Origin: Mesorhizobium waimense
GTDB taxonomy: Bacteria; Pseudomonadota; Alphaproteobacteria; Rhizobiales; Rhizobiaceae
Assembly: GCF_003601975.1 (NCBI RefSeq)
Contig: NZ_QZWZ01000025.1
Span: forward strand, 1-64,000
Reading direction: 5' to 3'
Length of the DNA stretch: 64,000 nt
Under the pieces are notes generated by a model. It worked only from the letters and a program-made list of their open reading frames with translations. It made no database searches and had not been told where the DNA came from. This document shows positions 9,203-18,045 of this stretch, one piece after another. A program made the translations under genes and the position numbers. How positions within the stretch are numbered: position 1 is the stretch's first letter; each line of letters starts with the position of its first letter.

Positions 9203-9865
9203 ATGCTTCCGCGCCACCATCTTGGAATCTCGGTCGGTGTTGATCCCAGTCTACGCCACAACGCCTTGGCGCAACGCCTTGCACGAAGAGATGCGCTCCC
9301 CGGTGCGCATGAAAACGTCGTTTTCGATTGCACGCGCACAGAGCGTCTTGGGCTGCGAGGCCCAGGTACGATGGACTGGCTCGGTGAAGCAGGTCTATCC
9401 GCACCCGAGTCGGTGAATACTACGCTTGACCTGCCTTGCGGCACGTCAGTGCTGCGGCTGGGCCAACAGGAGGTGCTGCTGACGGCGCCTCCCGGCGGCA
9501 GCGGCGCGCGGTTGCGCGAGCTGCGCAACGCATGGCACGACAGTGAACTCCCGGCCAAAGGCTACGAAGCCTATCGCGACGAGGGCTGGGCGTGGTTCGT
9601 GATATCAGGCCCCGCAGCGCCCGCGTTGATGCGGCGGATTTCGATGGCCGACCTGAGGCCGGAAAGCCTGAAACCGGCTCATCTCGCCCAGACCCGCGCC
9701 CTGCATCTGGATGCGGTTGTGGCCCGTTTCGACCGTTTCGGCGCGGTGTCCTACGACATCTTCTTCGACATCGCTTCGGCGGGGTTTGCGCTGGATGTCC
9801 TGACCGAGACCGCGGCGGGGACGAATGCCGACTTTCAAATGGCGGCTCTTCATCCCGCCGAATAG
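9203..9865 (+). CDS. soxG: Sarcosine oxidase, gamma subunit family
   Basis: 220 residues. Position after soxA and the GcvT-like pattern (LGLRGPGTMDWL, LRLGQQEVLL, FVISGPAA, FDRFGAVSYDIF) fit SoxG. The ATG at 9203 has an AGGAG ribosome site at 9191-9195, overlapping the soxA stop, so it is preferred over the longer upstream open frame. Last gene of the operon. Convergent with the ridA-like gene, 57 bases apart. Confidence 0.88.
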   Translation: MLPRHHLGISVGVDPSLRHNALAQRLARRDALPGAHENVVFDCTRTERLGLRGPGTMDWLGEAGLSAPESVNTTLDLPCGTSVLRLGQQEVLLTAPPGGSGARLRELRNAWHDSELPAKGYEAYRDEGWAWFVISGPAAPALMRRISMADLRPESLKPAHLAQTRALHLDAVVARFDRFGAVSYDIFFDIASAGFALDVLTETAAGTNADFQMAALHPAE

Positions 9866-9922
9866 ATCGGCTCTTGCCTGGTCCTGGTCCGCAGCAGCCG
9901 GAGTGCACTGTCGCCGCCGCGC

Positions 9923-10357
9923 CTATACCGCAGCAACCAGTTGCACTTCTATGGGCGCGTTGCCCGGGAGCGTCGCGACGCCGACGGCGGCGCGGCTGCC
10001 TATTCCGCGCTGGCCAAGTCTGGATTTCAGAAACTCGGATGCGAAATCCGCCAGCTTCGAGTGTGCCGTGAAGCCGGGCTCGGCAGCGATGTAGACCGTG
10101 AGGGTTAGGATGGCGGAAAGGCTTTCGCCTTCCGCAAGCTGTGCTTCGGCCGCGGCCAGCGCGTTGCGGCAGGCCAGGATCATCGCGTCCTTGTGCACGG
10201 CAGGGTCGGCATCGGCGGGTACCGGTCCGGTAAATTGCAGTACCCCATCCTTGCGTGGGGTCATTCCGGCGGTGAAAATCATGCTGCCGTGCCGTGTCGC
10301 GGGGAGATACAGTCCCTGCGGTATCGGCTTGCCTTGATCCGATTTGTTGCCGTTCAT
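9923..10357 (-). CDS. RidA-family enamine/imine deaminase
   Basis: About 144 residues (YjgF/YER057c/UK114 fold). RidA proteins hydrolyse reactive 2-aminoacrylate-type imines released by PLP enzymes. The conserved Arg in GSRAAVGVA and the Glu in NAPIEVQL correspond to the active-site Arg and the C-terminal signature. The ATG overlaps the aminotransferase stop (ATGA), so the two are translationally coupled. This pairing suggests it removes the imine made by, or accompanying, the aminotransferase reaction. A start 39 bases upstream would lie inside the aminotransferase and is unlikely. Confidence 0.88.
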   Translation of the reverse strand: MNGNKSDQGKPIPQGLYLPATRHGSMIFTAGMTPRKDGVLQFTGPVPADADPAVHKDAMILACRNALAAAEAQLAEGESLSAILTLTVYIAAEPGFTAHSKLADFASEFLKSRLGQRGIGSRAAVGVATLPGNAPIEVQLVAAV

Positions 10358-11568
10358 ACGCGGTACCTCTCGACGAGAGCGACCAGACGCTCGCAAGCTG
10401 CAATGGCAGCGGCGTGGTCCTGCGAAAAATTCAGGCGCACGGCGCTCTCGGAAAACGGGCTGAACTCCGTTCCGGGTGTCACGATGACGCCTGCCTGCAG
10501 GCGCAGGATGCGTACAAAGTCGCTACCGGGCACCGTCAGCTGGGGCAGCGCCGGAAAGATGTAGCTGCCGGCTTCGGTCGTCCGGACCTGAATGCCTGAC
10601 GTCGCGCGGAAAGCCTTCAGCAGATCGTCGCGGATCGCCTGGTGCTCGCGAATGCGCTGGTCCATCCAGCCATCCGGTTCGTCGAACCAGGTGCGCAACA
10701 CGGCCTGGCTGTAGCCCCCGGCGCGCAGGGATACGATTGCCTGCAGCTTCTCCATCCGGGCAATGATCTCCTTCGATCCGAAGGCTACCCCCAGCCGGTA
10801 ACCGCTAAGCGATTCCGTCTTCGACGGGCCCATGATGGTCACCACGTTTTCCGCATCCAGCTGCTGCGCGCGCAAGTGGGTGTAATCCACGCCTGGGTAT
10901 AGAAGCCGCGCGTATAGCTGGTCGACGACGACGGTCGCGCCGTATCGGCTTGCCAGAGTTGCAATCGATTCGATCTCCTCGCGGGAGTAGATGACGCCCG
11001 CCGGATTGTTGGGGTTTGAAAACAGGAACACCTTTGCGCCCGACTTGAACGCATCTTCCAACTGGCCAAGGTCGAGGCCCGACCGGCCCTGGGTGGTCGC
11101 ATAGTCCATTCGGACGGGCATCATTTCGCCTTCGCAGAATTCCACCAGTTTGCGGTTGGCAAAGTAATCGGGCTGGACGATCGCCACCTTGTCGCCTCGC
11201 GATACGGTCGACGCGACGGCCAGGAACAGGGCGCCCTGGGTGCCGGGCGTAATGATCATGCCGTCGCCGGCATCGACAGGCGCGCCGGTGAAACTTGCCA
11301 GCCGCCAGGCGAGGTCTTCGCGGATAGCCAGATCACCGCGGTATTCGGTGTAGGCCTGCTTGCCGCCGGCTTCGACGCCGGCTGAAAAGACCTCGAAGGA
11401 GCGGGGCGTCGGGGTGAACGCGTCGACGTCACCATGCGAAAAGTCCACCGGTCGCCCGGTGATCGCGTCACCGCGCAACACCGCCCCGAGACTGCCGGAC
11501 AGCTGGCGGACTTCTTGTCCGGGCGCTGCGTCGGTGCCGAGGCCGCTGAATTTGCTCTGGATCGTCAT
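10354..11568 (-). CDS. PLP-dependent aminotransferase, class I/II (fold type I)
   Basis: 404 residues from the ATG at 11568. Visible landmarks are NPNNPAG, Asp in VVVDQLYAR (pyridine-nitrogen ligand), the Schiff-base Lys in GPSKTESLSGYRLG, and the substrate carboxylate-binding Arg in AVRLNFS near the C-terminus. It belongs to the aspartate/aromatic aminotransferase group; the amino donor is not determinable. It heads a two-gene operon with the RidA gene and is divergent from a LysR gene 115 bases away. The open frame extends upstream but that part has no family resemblance. Confidence 0.9.
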   Translation of the reverse strand: MTIQSKFSGLGTDAAPGQEVRQLSGSLGAVLRGDAITGRPVDFSHGDVDAFTPTPRSFEVFSAGVEAGGKQAYTEYRGDLAIREDLAWRLASFTGAPVDAGDGMIITPGTQGALFLAVASTVSRGDKVAIVQPDYFANRKLVEFCEGEMMPVRMDYATTQGRSGLDLGQLEDAFKSGAKVFLFSNPNNPAGVIYSREEIESIATLASRYGATVVVDQLYARLLYPGVDYTHLRAQQLDAENVVTIMGPSKTESLSGYRLGVAFGSKEIIARMEKLQAIVSLRAGGYSQAVLRTWFDEPDGWMDQRIREHQAIRDDLLKAFRATSGIQVRTTEAGSYIFPALPQLTVPGSDFVRILRLQAGVIVTPGTEFSPFSESAVRLNFSQDHAAAIAACERLVALVERYRV

Positions 11569-11664
11569 CGGTAAATTCCTCGTTGAAGGCACCCTGGCCG
11601 TTGGAATGCGATGCCACATAACGGCAGGTATGAAGCAATGAAATATGCTTGCTTCTTTCTTTAG

Positions 11665-11683
11665 AAGATAGAAAACGTATCTT
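11665..11683. promoter_or_regulatory. Inverted repeat abutting the LysR start
   Basis: AAGATA-N7-TATCTT ends immediately before the ATG of the LysR gene at 11684. No Shine-Dalgarno is visible in front of that ATG, so the transcript may be leaderless and the dyad an autoregulatory site, or the true start is slightly downstream. The dyad is short, so this is tentative. Confidence 0.3.
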
Positions 11684-12577
11684 ATGGATATCCGATTCCT
11701 GGAGAGCTTTCTGACTGTGGCGGACTGCGGTTCGATCGCCGAGGCGGCGCGTCGCTTGAATGTAACCCCGGCCGCGGTTGCGCAGCGCATACGCGCTCTC
11801 GAGGTCGAGTTGGGGCAGACCCTCGTCGCGCGTGTGGGGCGGACCGTGAGGCCGACGGCAGCCGGGATGGCGGTCCAGCGACACGGACCAAATCTGGTCA
11901 AAGCGGCACGCGATCTGCGGGCGATCGCGGCGGATGACCTGCCGGCCGGACAGTTGCGGATTGGCGCGACAGCTACCGCGCTGACGGGCCAGATACCCGA
12001 AATCATAGCAGCGCTCAGCGTACGGGTTCCGCAGATCGAATATTTTCTGATGCCGGGCTCATCGGTCGATCTGTATCACGCCGTCCTTGCGGGAGACCTC
12101 GATACGGCGCTGATCATGCAGCCGCATTTTCCGCTGCCCAAGTCGCTCGGCTGGATCACCTTGCGTCATGAGCCGCTTGTGCTGCTGGCGCCGGAAGGGC
12201 TGTCGATCCGCGATGTTCACGCAACGATCCGCGAGCAACCCTTCATTCGCTATGACCGCAACCAATGGGGAGGCCAGATCATCGATCGCTATCTGCGGCT
12301 CCACCGATTGACGGTGCGCGAATGGGCGGAGCTTGATGCGCTCGACGCGATCGCGGCTTTTGTCGGCCGTGGCCTCGGCGTAGCACTGGTGCCGGATTGG
12401 GCGCCCCCCTGGCCGGAAGGGCTGCGCCTGCAGAAAATTCGGCTAAAGGATGGCGAGATTCGGCGCATGGGCGTGCTTTGGGACCTTTTGGGCGCACGAA
12501 TTGCTGCGATCCGCGCGTTCGTCGAAACCTGCCAAAGCCTTGCTGCCAATCAGGCGGCTTCCGAAGAGCATCGATAG
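11684..12577 (+). CDS. LysR-family transcriptional regulator
   Basis: 297 residues. The HTH is at residues 1-58 (MDIRFLESFLTVADCGSIAE, then TPAAVAQRIRALE), followed by the ligand-binding domain. Divergent from the aminotransferase-RidA operon, its likely target. The ATG sits directly after an inverted repeat and lacks an evident ribosome site. Confidence 0.88.
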   Translation: MDIRFLESFLTVADCGSIAEAARRLNVTPAAVAQRIRALEVELGQTLVARVGRTVRPTAAGMAVQRHGPNLVKAARDLRAIAADDLPAGQLRIGATATALTGQIPEIIAALSVRVPQIEYFLMPGSSVDLYHAVLAGDLDTALIMQPHFPLPKSLGWITLRHEPLVLLAPEGLSIRDVHATIREQPFIRYDRNQWGGQIIDRYLRLHRLTVREWAELDALDAIAAFVGRGLGVALVPDWAPPWPEGLRLQKIRLKDGEIRRMGVLWDLLGARIAAIRAFVETCQSLAANQAASEEHR

Positions 12578-12735
12578 CAGAGCGCTGATCGCTTGAACTG
12601 CCGAATCTCGAGCATCACTCTGATCCATTCTTGGATGGCTCACTTGCGGGCATCCCCCAAATTCTCCTGAAGAAGGGCACCAGGCGAGGGCCGCCTCGCG
12701 CAGCCCATATGTGACAAGATTTAGACATCGAGGCA

Positions 12736-12770
12736 TTGACTTCAATTCCGGTATACGTAAAGTATTCCGA
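12736..12770 (+). promoter_or_regulatory. Candidate promoter/operator upstream of first ABC importer
   Basis: This lies in the 449-base gap between the LysR gene and the solute-binding protein. TTGACT at 12736-12741 could serve as -35, with a weak -10 about 16 bases on. The segment TTCCGGTATAC...GTATTCCGAA (12746-12771) is an imperfect inverted repeat containing GTATAC, the same core as at 2041 and 19671. Nothing else was recognised in this gap. Confidence 0.3.
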
Positions 12771-13026
12771 AATGAGAGGCGTGGGCCTGGGACTGAGGGC
12801 TTTGCATTCGGCTCATGCCGCGTCGAAAGCCTGTGGCGCCCGGCCGTAACAAAAGTGCCTCCTCAGCGGGCCGGTGGGGTGATCCGAAGGAGCTTCGGGA
12901 GCGGTGCCATCCTGTCCTCTGGGGAACGCATGCGCTCAAATTTCTGGTTCAATATCAGAGGGATAAATAAGAAATACCACAGTGCGATCGCAATCCATCC
13001 GCAACGACAGAGAAAAGGGGAATACA

Positions 13027-14094
13027 ATGACTCGTCGCACGCATCTGCCCACAATGAATCGCCGTAACTTCCTCGTAACAGCCGGTGTCGCCGCTGCCGG
13101 CATGCTGGCTGCGCCCAATATCAGAACAAGCCGGGCCGCCACCTCGGAGCTCGTCCTGGTGACCTGGGGCGGCAATTATCGCCAAGGCATGGAAGATGGC
13201 CTCGTAAAGCCCTTCATGAAGGAAACCGGCATCAACGTGACGATCCTCGACACGCCGGACATGGCGAAGGTCAAGGCTCAAATCATGACCAACAATGTGC
13301 AGTGGGACGTGTTCGACGCCCCCGGCTCGATGGGTGCCAGCGGCGCTTTCAACGGGTACTGGGAAGACCTGCCGTCGGGACTTTTCGACGAAAGCGATCT
13401 GCTCTTGCCGAGCAAGAAGTCCCTGGTGCCGTTCTATACCTTCGCCGGCGGCATCGCCTTCGATCCGGTCAAGTTTCCGGAAGGCAAACACCCCAAGACC
13501 TTCGCGGACTATTTCAATGCCGAGGCCTTTCCTGGCCGCCGGACGCTGCGGACGCGCGCAATGGAAACGCTGGAGATCGCGCTTCTCGGCGACGGGGTTG
13601 CTCCCGCGGAACTCTACCCGCTCGATGTCGACCGTGCCTTCGGTGTCCTCGAAAAGATCAAGCCGCATGTCTCGAAGTGGGTGGAAGCGACGCCGCAGAC
13701 CGTGACGCTGCTGCAGACCGGCGAAGCTGACTTCAGCTTCACCTACGCCAACCGGATTCAGGCCAGCAATCGCGACCAGTCCACGAAACTGGGGTTTTCG
13801 TTCGATCAAAATCTCAACGGCGTCGAATATCTCGCCGTCTTGAAGAATGCGCCCAACAAGGAGAACGCCTTCAAGTTCCTGTCCTTCGCGATGAGGCCGG
13901 AATACCAGGCGTCGTGCATGGAGGCAAAAGGCGGCGCGCCGATCAGCCGCAAGGCCTACTCGCTCCTGAAGCCTGAATCGCTTGAATGGCTTCCGAAACT
14001 CGATGCCAAGAACAATGCCTATATCAACGACGAGTGGTGGTCGACCAATCTGGAACCCCTCGAGCGCCGTTTCAAGGAGTGGTTGCTGGGATAA
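13027..14094 (+). CDS. ABC transporter substrate-binding protein (polyamine/opine type)
   Basis: About 355 residues, extracellular solute-binding family 1, PotD-like. A Tat-type signal (RRNFLVTAGVAAAGMLAAP) is followed by cleavage near SRAA. The ATG at 13027 is chosen because AAAGGGG (13014-13020) sits 6 bases upstream and the Tat motif follows soon after. It delivers substrate to the two permeases and ATPase encoded next (14143-16967). PotD-like proteins of rhizobia bind polyamines, opines, betaines or other organic cations; the ligand here is not readable. Confidence 0.9.
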   Translation: MTRRTHLPTMNRRNFLVTAGVAAAGMLAAPNIRTSRAATSELVLVTWGGNYRQGMEDGLVKPFMKETGINVTILDTPDMAKVKAQIMTNNVQWDVFDAPGSMGASGAFNGYWEDLPSGLFDESDLLLPSKKSLVPFYTFAGGIAFDPVKFPEGKHPKTFADYFNAEAFPGRRTLRTRAMETLEIALLGDGVAPAELYPLDVDRAFGVLEKIKPHVSKWVEATPQTVTLLQTGEADFSFTYANRIQASNRDQSTKLGFSFDQNLNGVEYLAVLKNAPNKENAFKFLSFAMRPEYQASCMEAKGGAPISRKAYSLLKPESLEWLPKLDAKNNAYINDEWWSTNLEPLERRFKEWLLG

Positions 14095-14142
14095 AAGCCG
14101 CTGCTCGGGCTTATGATGCTGTTGAAACCTAGAGGAAACGTA

Positions 14143-14973
14143 GTGGCGACCAACGCAGCCAGAAATGCTGGGCCTTTCATTGCTCCGGCGGCGATCCTGT
14201 CGCTTCTGGTTGCATTGGTGCCGCTCGTCTTCATTTTCTACACCAGCACTGTGGGGGGCACCTCCACGGAAGCATTCGTCTCGATCCTGGAAAGCAATCT
14301 TTTCCGGCGGGCGATCAAAACGACAGTGATAGTTTCCCTGCTCGCCAGCCTTATCAGCCTGGTGTTGGGCTACATCGTCGCGCTGCATCTGGCACGTCAG
14401 TCGGCGCGGCGTCGCGCCGCGCTGATGGTACTTGTTCTTCTGCCGTTCTGGACCAGCATTCTCGTGAAAAGCTACGCCTTCACGATCATTCTCGGCCGGG
14501 AGGGGCTGGTGAACTCGTTCCTGTCCTGGATGACCGGTGCCGAGGTCGCGCTCCGTCTCATCTTCAACAGGATAGGGGTGATCGTCGGCATGACGAATTA
14601 TTTGACGCCGCTTGTCGTCTTCCCGGTCCTCGCCAGTCTCCTTGCGATCGATCCCGCGCTCTATCGCGCCGCCGAAGTGATGGGCGCGAAGCCTGGCCGC
14701 ATTTTTCTGACGGTCACACTGCCTCTCAGCGCCCCCGGCATTCTTGCGGGTGTTCTGAGCGCCGCGGTCATGTCGCTGGGTTTCTTCATCGTGCCAGCGC
14801 TGCTGGGCGGCCGGCAGGATCTCATGCTGGCGAACCTGGTGGATTTTTATACAAGGGAAGTCCTGGACTGGAACGTCGCATCCGCGGTTGGCGTCATACT
14901 GTTCGTAATGGTGGCCGTCTTCGCCGTGCCGGCGATGCTCCTGCGTCGCCGTCAGCAGCAGGGGGCACACTGA
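14143..14973 (+). CDS. ABC transporter permease, PotB type
   Basis: An inner-membrane permease of about 276 residues with six hydrophobic segments. The cytoplasmic coupling loop (EAA motif region AAEVMGAKPGRIFLTVTLPLS) contacts the ATPase. The GTG at 14143 has AGAGGA six bases upstream (14131-14136) and is preferred; an ATG at 14113 would add ten residues. The stop overlaps the next permease start (TGATG). Confidence 0.9.
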   Translation: MATNAARNAGPFIAPAAILSLLVALVPLVFIFYTSTVGGTSTEAFVSILESNLFRRAIKTTVIVSLLASLISLVLGYIVALHLARQSARRRAALMVLVLLPFWTSILVKSYAFTIILGREGLVNSFLSWMTGAEVALRLIFNRIGVIVGMTNYLTPLVVFPVLASLLAIDPALYRAAEVMGAKPGRIFLTVTLPLSAPGILAGVLSAAVMSLGFFIVPALLGGRQDLMLANLVDFYTREVLDWNVASAVGVILFVMVAVFAVPAMLLRRRQQQGAH

Positions 14974-15794
14974 TGGCTGCCAAATCGAACGCCATCAAGG
15001 ATTGGCGGAACCGAATTTTCCAGTTGGTCGGGGGCGTGCTTGCCTTTGGCGTCTACCTGTTCCTGCTCGCGCCGAGCATCATCGTGATCCCGGTTTCGTT
15101 CGGTTCGAAATACGAATTGAAATTCCCGCCGACGGAATATTCGCTCGATCTCTACCGGATCTTTTTTTCGACGGAATCCTGGACCCAGCCGCTCTTTCTC
15201 AGCTTTCGTGTCGCCGTGATCACGACAATCATCGCGACCGTGATTGCCGTTCCCGCGGCCTATGCGATGGTCAGGTTCGATTTTACCGGAAAAAAGCTCC
15301 TGATCGGCCTGATCATGAGCCCCTTGGTCATCCCGTCAGTGGTCTTCGCCTTGGGGATCTATCTCTACTTCTCATACTTCAAACTGACCGGCACCGCGAC
15401 CGGCCTCATCATCGCCCACACGATGTTCGTCCTGCCCTACACGATGGTGATCGTCAGCGCCGGCATTCAGAAGCTCGATCCAAATCTGGAATTCGGCGCC
15501 ATGCTGATGGGCGCCGGCCGGTTTCGAATGCTGATGACAGTCGTCCTGCCGCAGTTGTACCCGTCGATCGGGGCAGGGGCGCTGTTCGCGTTCCTGATTT
15601 CCTTCGATGAGGTCGTCATTTCCTGGTTTCTTGCGGGGCCGACCACAACGACGCTGTCGGTCAAGATGTTCAGCGCCATTCAATGGGAGATTTCTCCCGT
15701 GATAGCGGCCGTGTCGACGATCCTGACCGTCCTCTCGCTCATCGTGTGCCTGGTCAATGTCGCGCTTCAGAAGAACACCGAGATCCAGAATTGA
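14973..15794 (+). CDS. ABC transporter permease, PotC type
   Basis: 273 residues, the second membrane subunit of the importer. It has six predicted membrane spans and the EAA coupling loop around LEFGAMLMGAGRFRMLMTV. It begins within the stop codon of the preceding permease, so the two are made together. The ATPase gene follows after 78 bases. Confidence 0.91.
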   Translation: MAAKSNAIKDWRNRIFQLVGGVLAFGVYLFLLAPSIIVIPVSFGSKYELKFPPTEYSLDLYRIFFSTESWTQPLFLSFRVAVITTIIATVIAVPAAYAMVRFDFTGKKLLIGLIMSPLVIPSVVFALGIYLYFSYFKLTGTATGLIIAHTMFVLPYTMVIVSAGIQKLDPNLEFGAMLMGAGRFRMLMTVVLPQLYPSIGAGALFAFLISFDEVVISWFLAGPTTTTLSVKMFSAIQWEISPVIAAVSTILTVLSLIVCLVNVALQKNTEIQN

Positions 15795-15872
15795 GGCGCT
15801 TGCACCTCTAAGCACACGACACGCGCACGAGCTGCCGCAAAGGACAGCTCGTCATGCGCCAAGGAAGAACTT

Positions 15873-16967
15873 ATGGCTGATCTTGAACAGAGCATGATTG
15901 AATTGCAGGAAGTCTCGAAGCAATTCGGCGCGACCTTCGCATTGCGGCCGACGACGCTTGCGGTCAAGAAGGGCGAATTCCTGACGCTGCTCGGTCCATC
16001 CGGATCTGGAAAGAGCACGCTCCTGAACCTCATCTCGGGTGGATATTCGTCGAGCTCCGGCAGGATATTGCTGAACGGCAGCGACATTACCGATGCCCCT
16101 CCGCGCAAGCGCGGCATCGGCATGGTGTTTCAGAACTACGCGCTCATGCCGCACATGACCGCATTCGACAACGTCGCCTATCCGCTCAGGGTCCGGGGCT
16201 ATTCCAAGGATGACATCAAGGCCAAGGTGACCGACGCGTTGAAACGCGTCGGTCTGTCGGGTTTCGAGAACAGAAAGCCGAAGCAACTGTCCGGCGGCCA
16301 GCAGCAGCGCGTCGGCATCGCCCGCTGCATCGTTTACTCGCCGTCCATCATCATGATGGACGAGCCGCTGGGCGCGCTCGACAAAAACCTGCGCGAGCAG
16401 ATGCAGGACGAGATCAAAACCCTTCACCGCGAAATCGGGACCACCTTCATCTACGTGACGCATGATCAGGAAGAAGCCCTGAACATGTCGGATCGGATCT
16501 GCCTCATGAACAATGGCGCGATCGTCCAGCTGGGAACGCCGGACGAATTGTATTTTCGCCCGATCAACCGGTTTGCCGCGCAGTTCATTGGCGAGTCCAA
16601 TCTCCTGGCCGGGACTGTCGAAGCAAACGGCAAACTTCGCATCGCGACGGGCTATTGCCTTGCAATGCCGGCATCGCGAAAGGTGACGCAGGGAGAACAA
16701 TGCGAAGCGATGCTTCGGCCCGAGAGAATCCGTATCGCCGGGACCGATCAGCGCGATGCTTCAACAACGACGGCAACCGCGGCCGGCAAGGTGGTCAGTG
16801 TTTCATTTATCGGCAGCATGACGACCTTGGCCGTCCAACTGCCGGACGGCACGATCCTCAAGCTGAAATCGACATCGCTTCCTTCGCAGAGCAGATACAG
16901 GATCGGTGACCCCATCGAGTTGCGATGGGAGCCTGAGGATCTGGTCGTCCTGCAGAACGAGAAATGA
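15873..16967 (+). CDS. ABC transporter ATP-binding protein, PotA type
   Basis: 364 residues. Walker A GPSGSGKST is at 41-49, the signature LSGGQQQR at 139-146, Walker B IIMMDEP at about 159-165, and the switch His in YVTHDQEEA. A C-terminal TOBE domain (from about 280) is typical of the polyamine/spermidine-type ATPases. It energises the importer encoded at 13027-15794. Confidence 0.93.
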   Translation: MADLEQSMIELQEVSKQFGATFALRPTTLAVKKGEFLTLLGPSGSGKSTLLNLISGGYSSSSGRILLNGSDITDAPPRKRGIGMVFQNYALMPHMTAFDNVAYPLRVRGYSKDDIKAKVTDALKRVGLSGFENRKPKQLSGGQQQRVGIARCIVYSPSIIMMDEPLGALDKNLREQMQDEIKTLHREIGTTFIYVTHDQEEALNMSDRICLMNNGAIVQLGTPDELYFRPINRFAAQFIGESNLLAGTVEANGKLRIATGYCLAMPASRKVTQGEQCEAMLRPERIRIAGTDQRDASTTTATAAGKVVSVSFIGSMTTLAVQLPDGTILKLKSTSLPSQSRYRIGDPIELRWEPEDLVVLQNEK

Positions 16968-17083
16968 CGGCCATGGCCCATGGCTCGTCTTCGGAACGTC
17001 CTCGCGCAGATGCGTCCAGCAGGGATGACCGTCCCGGTTTTGAGGCAACGCCCTCTAGAGATTTGTAGTTGTTGGAGAATCCA

Positions 17084-17986
17084 GTGAATATCAAAAGCCT
17101 TTCCGGAATTGTCACTGCTACTCCGACGCCCATCAAGAACGGAAGCGTCGATGTCGAGTCCGTCAGGGACCTCGCTCGATATCTCGTCGCCCAGGGGACG
17201 TCGGCGCTCGCGCCGATCGGCGGAACTGGCGAGTATGTGTCGCTTGGCGACAGCCAGAAACTCGAGATGGTGCGTTGTACCGTAGAGGCGGTCGATGGCG
17301 CCGTGCCGACGATTGCCGGATTGATCGCACCCGGCCTGGGCGAGGCGATCGACGCCGGCAAGCGCATCCTCCGTGCGGGGGCGGACGGTCTGCTCGTCAC
17401 CACGCCGTTCTACGTTCGCCCGACGCAGGAGGGGATTGTCGAATACTTCAAGGCGCTTTCCGATACGCTCGATGCAGACCTGGTTCTTTACGAATTTCCT
17501 TACCGCACCGGGGTCTCGTTGACTGCCGAAACCGTCCAGAAACTCGGCGAGACAACGCGGATCATGGCGATGAAGGCGTGCAATGCCGATACAGGCCTGC
17601 AGATGCGCGTGATCGAGGCTGCTGGCGACAAGATCTCCATCCTGTCTGGCGACGAGGATGTGTACCCGTTGCACATCGCTGCTGGCGCTCGAGGCGGGCT
17701 GATCGCCTCCTCCTGCATTGTGCCGCGGATCTGGCACAAGATCACTGCGTTGGTCCTGGCGAATGAGCTGAACCAGGCGCTGGAGCTTCACGCCAAGATC
17801 CGTCCGTTCCTGAAGCTTCTGTTTTCCGAACACAATCCGGTGCCGCTGAAAGCCGCTTTGAAGATACTCGGACGACCCTGCGGCGAGCCGCTGCTGCCGC
17901 TGCTCAACGCAAGTGCAGAGACCGAGGCGCAACTCTCCAAAATGCTTCCTGAAATTCTGGCCCTGGAAGCGTCGATGGTCGCCTGA
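17084..17986 (+). CDS. DapA-family (dihydrodipicolinate synthase superfamily) lyase, copy 1
   Basis: 300 residues, a TIM-barrel class I aldolase/lyase. Schiff-base Lys164 lies in MAMKACN; Tyr136 and Arg141 in YEFPYRTG match the catalytic Tyr and the substrate-carboxylate Arg of the superfamily; GGTGE at 46-50 is the G-x-T-G-E loop. The GTG at 17084 has GGAG at 17074-17077; a TTG at 17069 is an alternative. Its place between an importer and an FAD dehydrogenase argues for catabolism rather than lysine synthesis. Possible reactions are pyruvate-aldol cleavage or deamination of a hydroxy-pyrroline carboxylate. Confidence 0.9.
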   Translation: MNIKSLSGIVTATPTPIKNGSVDVESVRDLARYLVAQGTSALAPIGGTGEYVSLGDSQKLEMVRCTVEAVDGAVPTIAGLIAPGLGEAIDAGKRILRAGADGLLVTTPFYVRPTQEGIVEYFKALSDTLDADLVLYEFPYRTGVSLTAETVQKLGETTRIMAMKACNADTGLQMRVIEAAGDKISILSGDEDVYPLHIAAGARGGLIASSCIVPRIWHKITALVLANELNQALELHAKIRPFLKLLFSEHNPVPLKAALKILGRPCGEPLLPLLNASAETEAQLSKMLPEILALEASMVA

Positions 17987-18045
17987 TCGCAGCAGGGCAC
18001 GGTTGCTCAGACAGGCAGCGTTTTCTTTCCTGGGATGTGAAGCAA

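Noticed and set aside
10354..12006. N-terminal extension of the aminotransferase to 550 residues
   Set aside because: The extra 146 residues overlap the divergent LysR gene and have no fold. The ATG at 11568 begins the conserved protein.
12955..14970. 671-codon minus-strand frame opposite the ABC importer genes
   Set aside because: Composition is typical of antisense translation (many Arg, His, Glu, Gly) and the plus strand carries well-defined ABC subunits.
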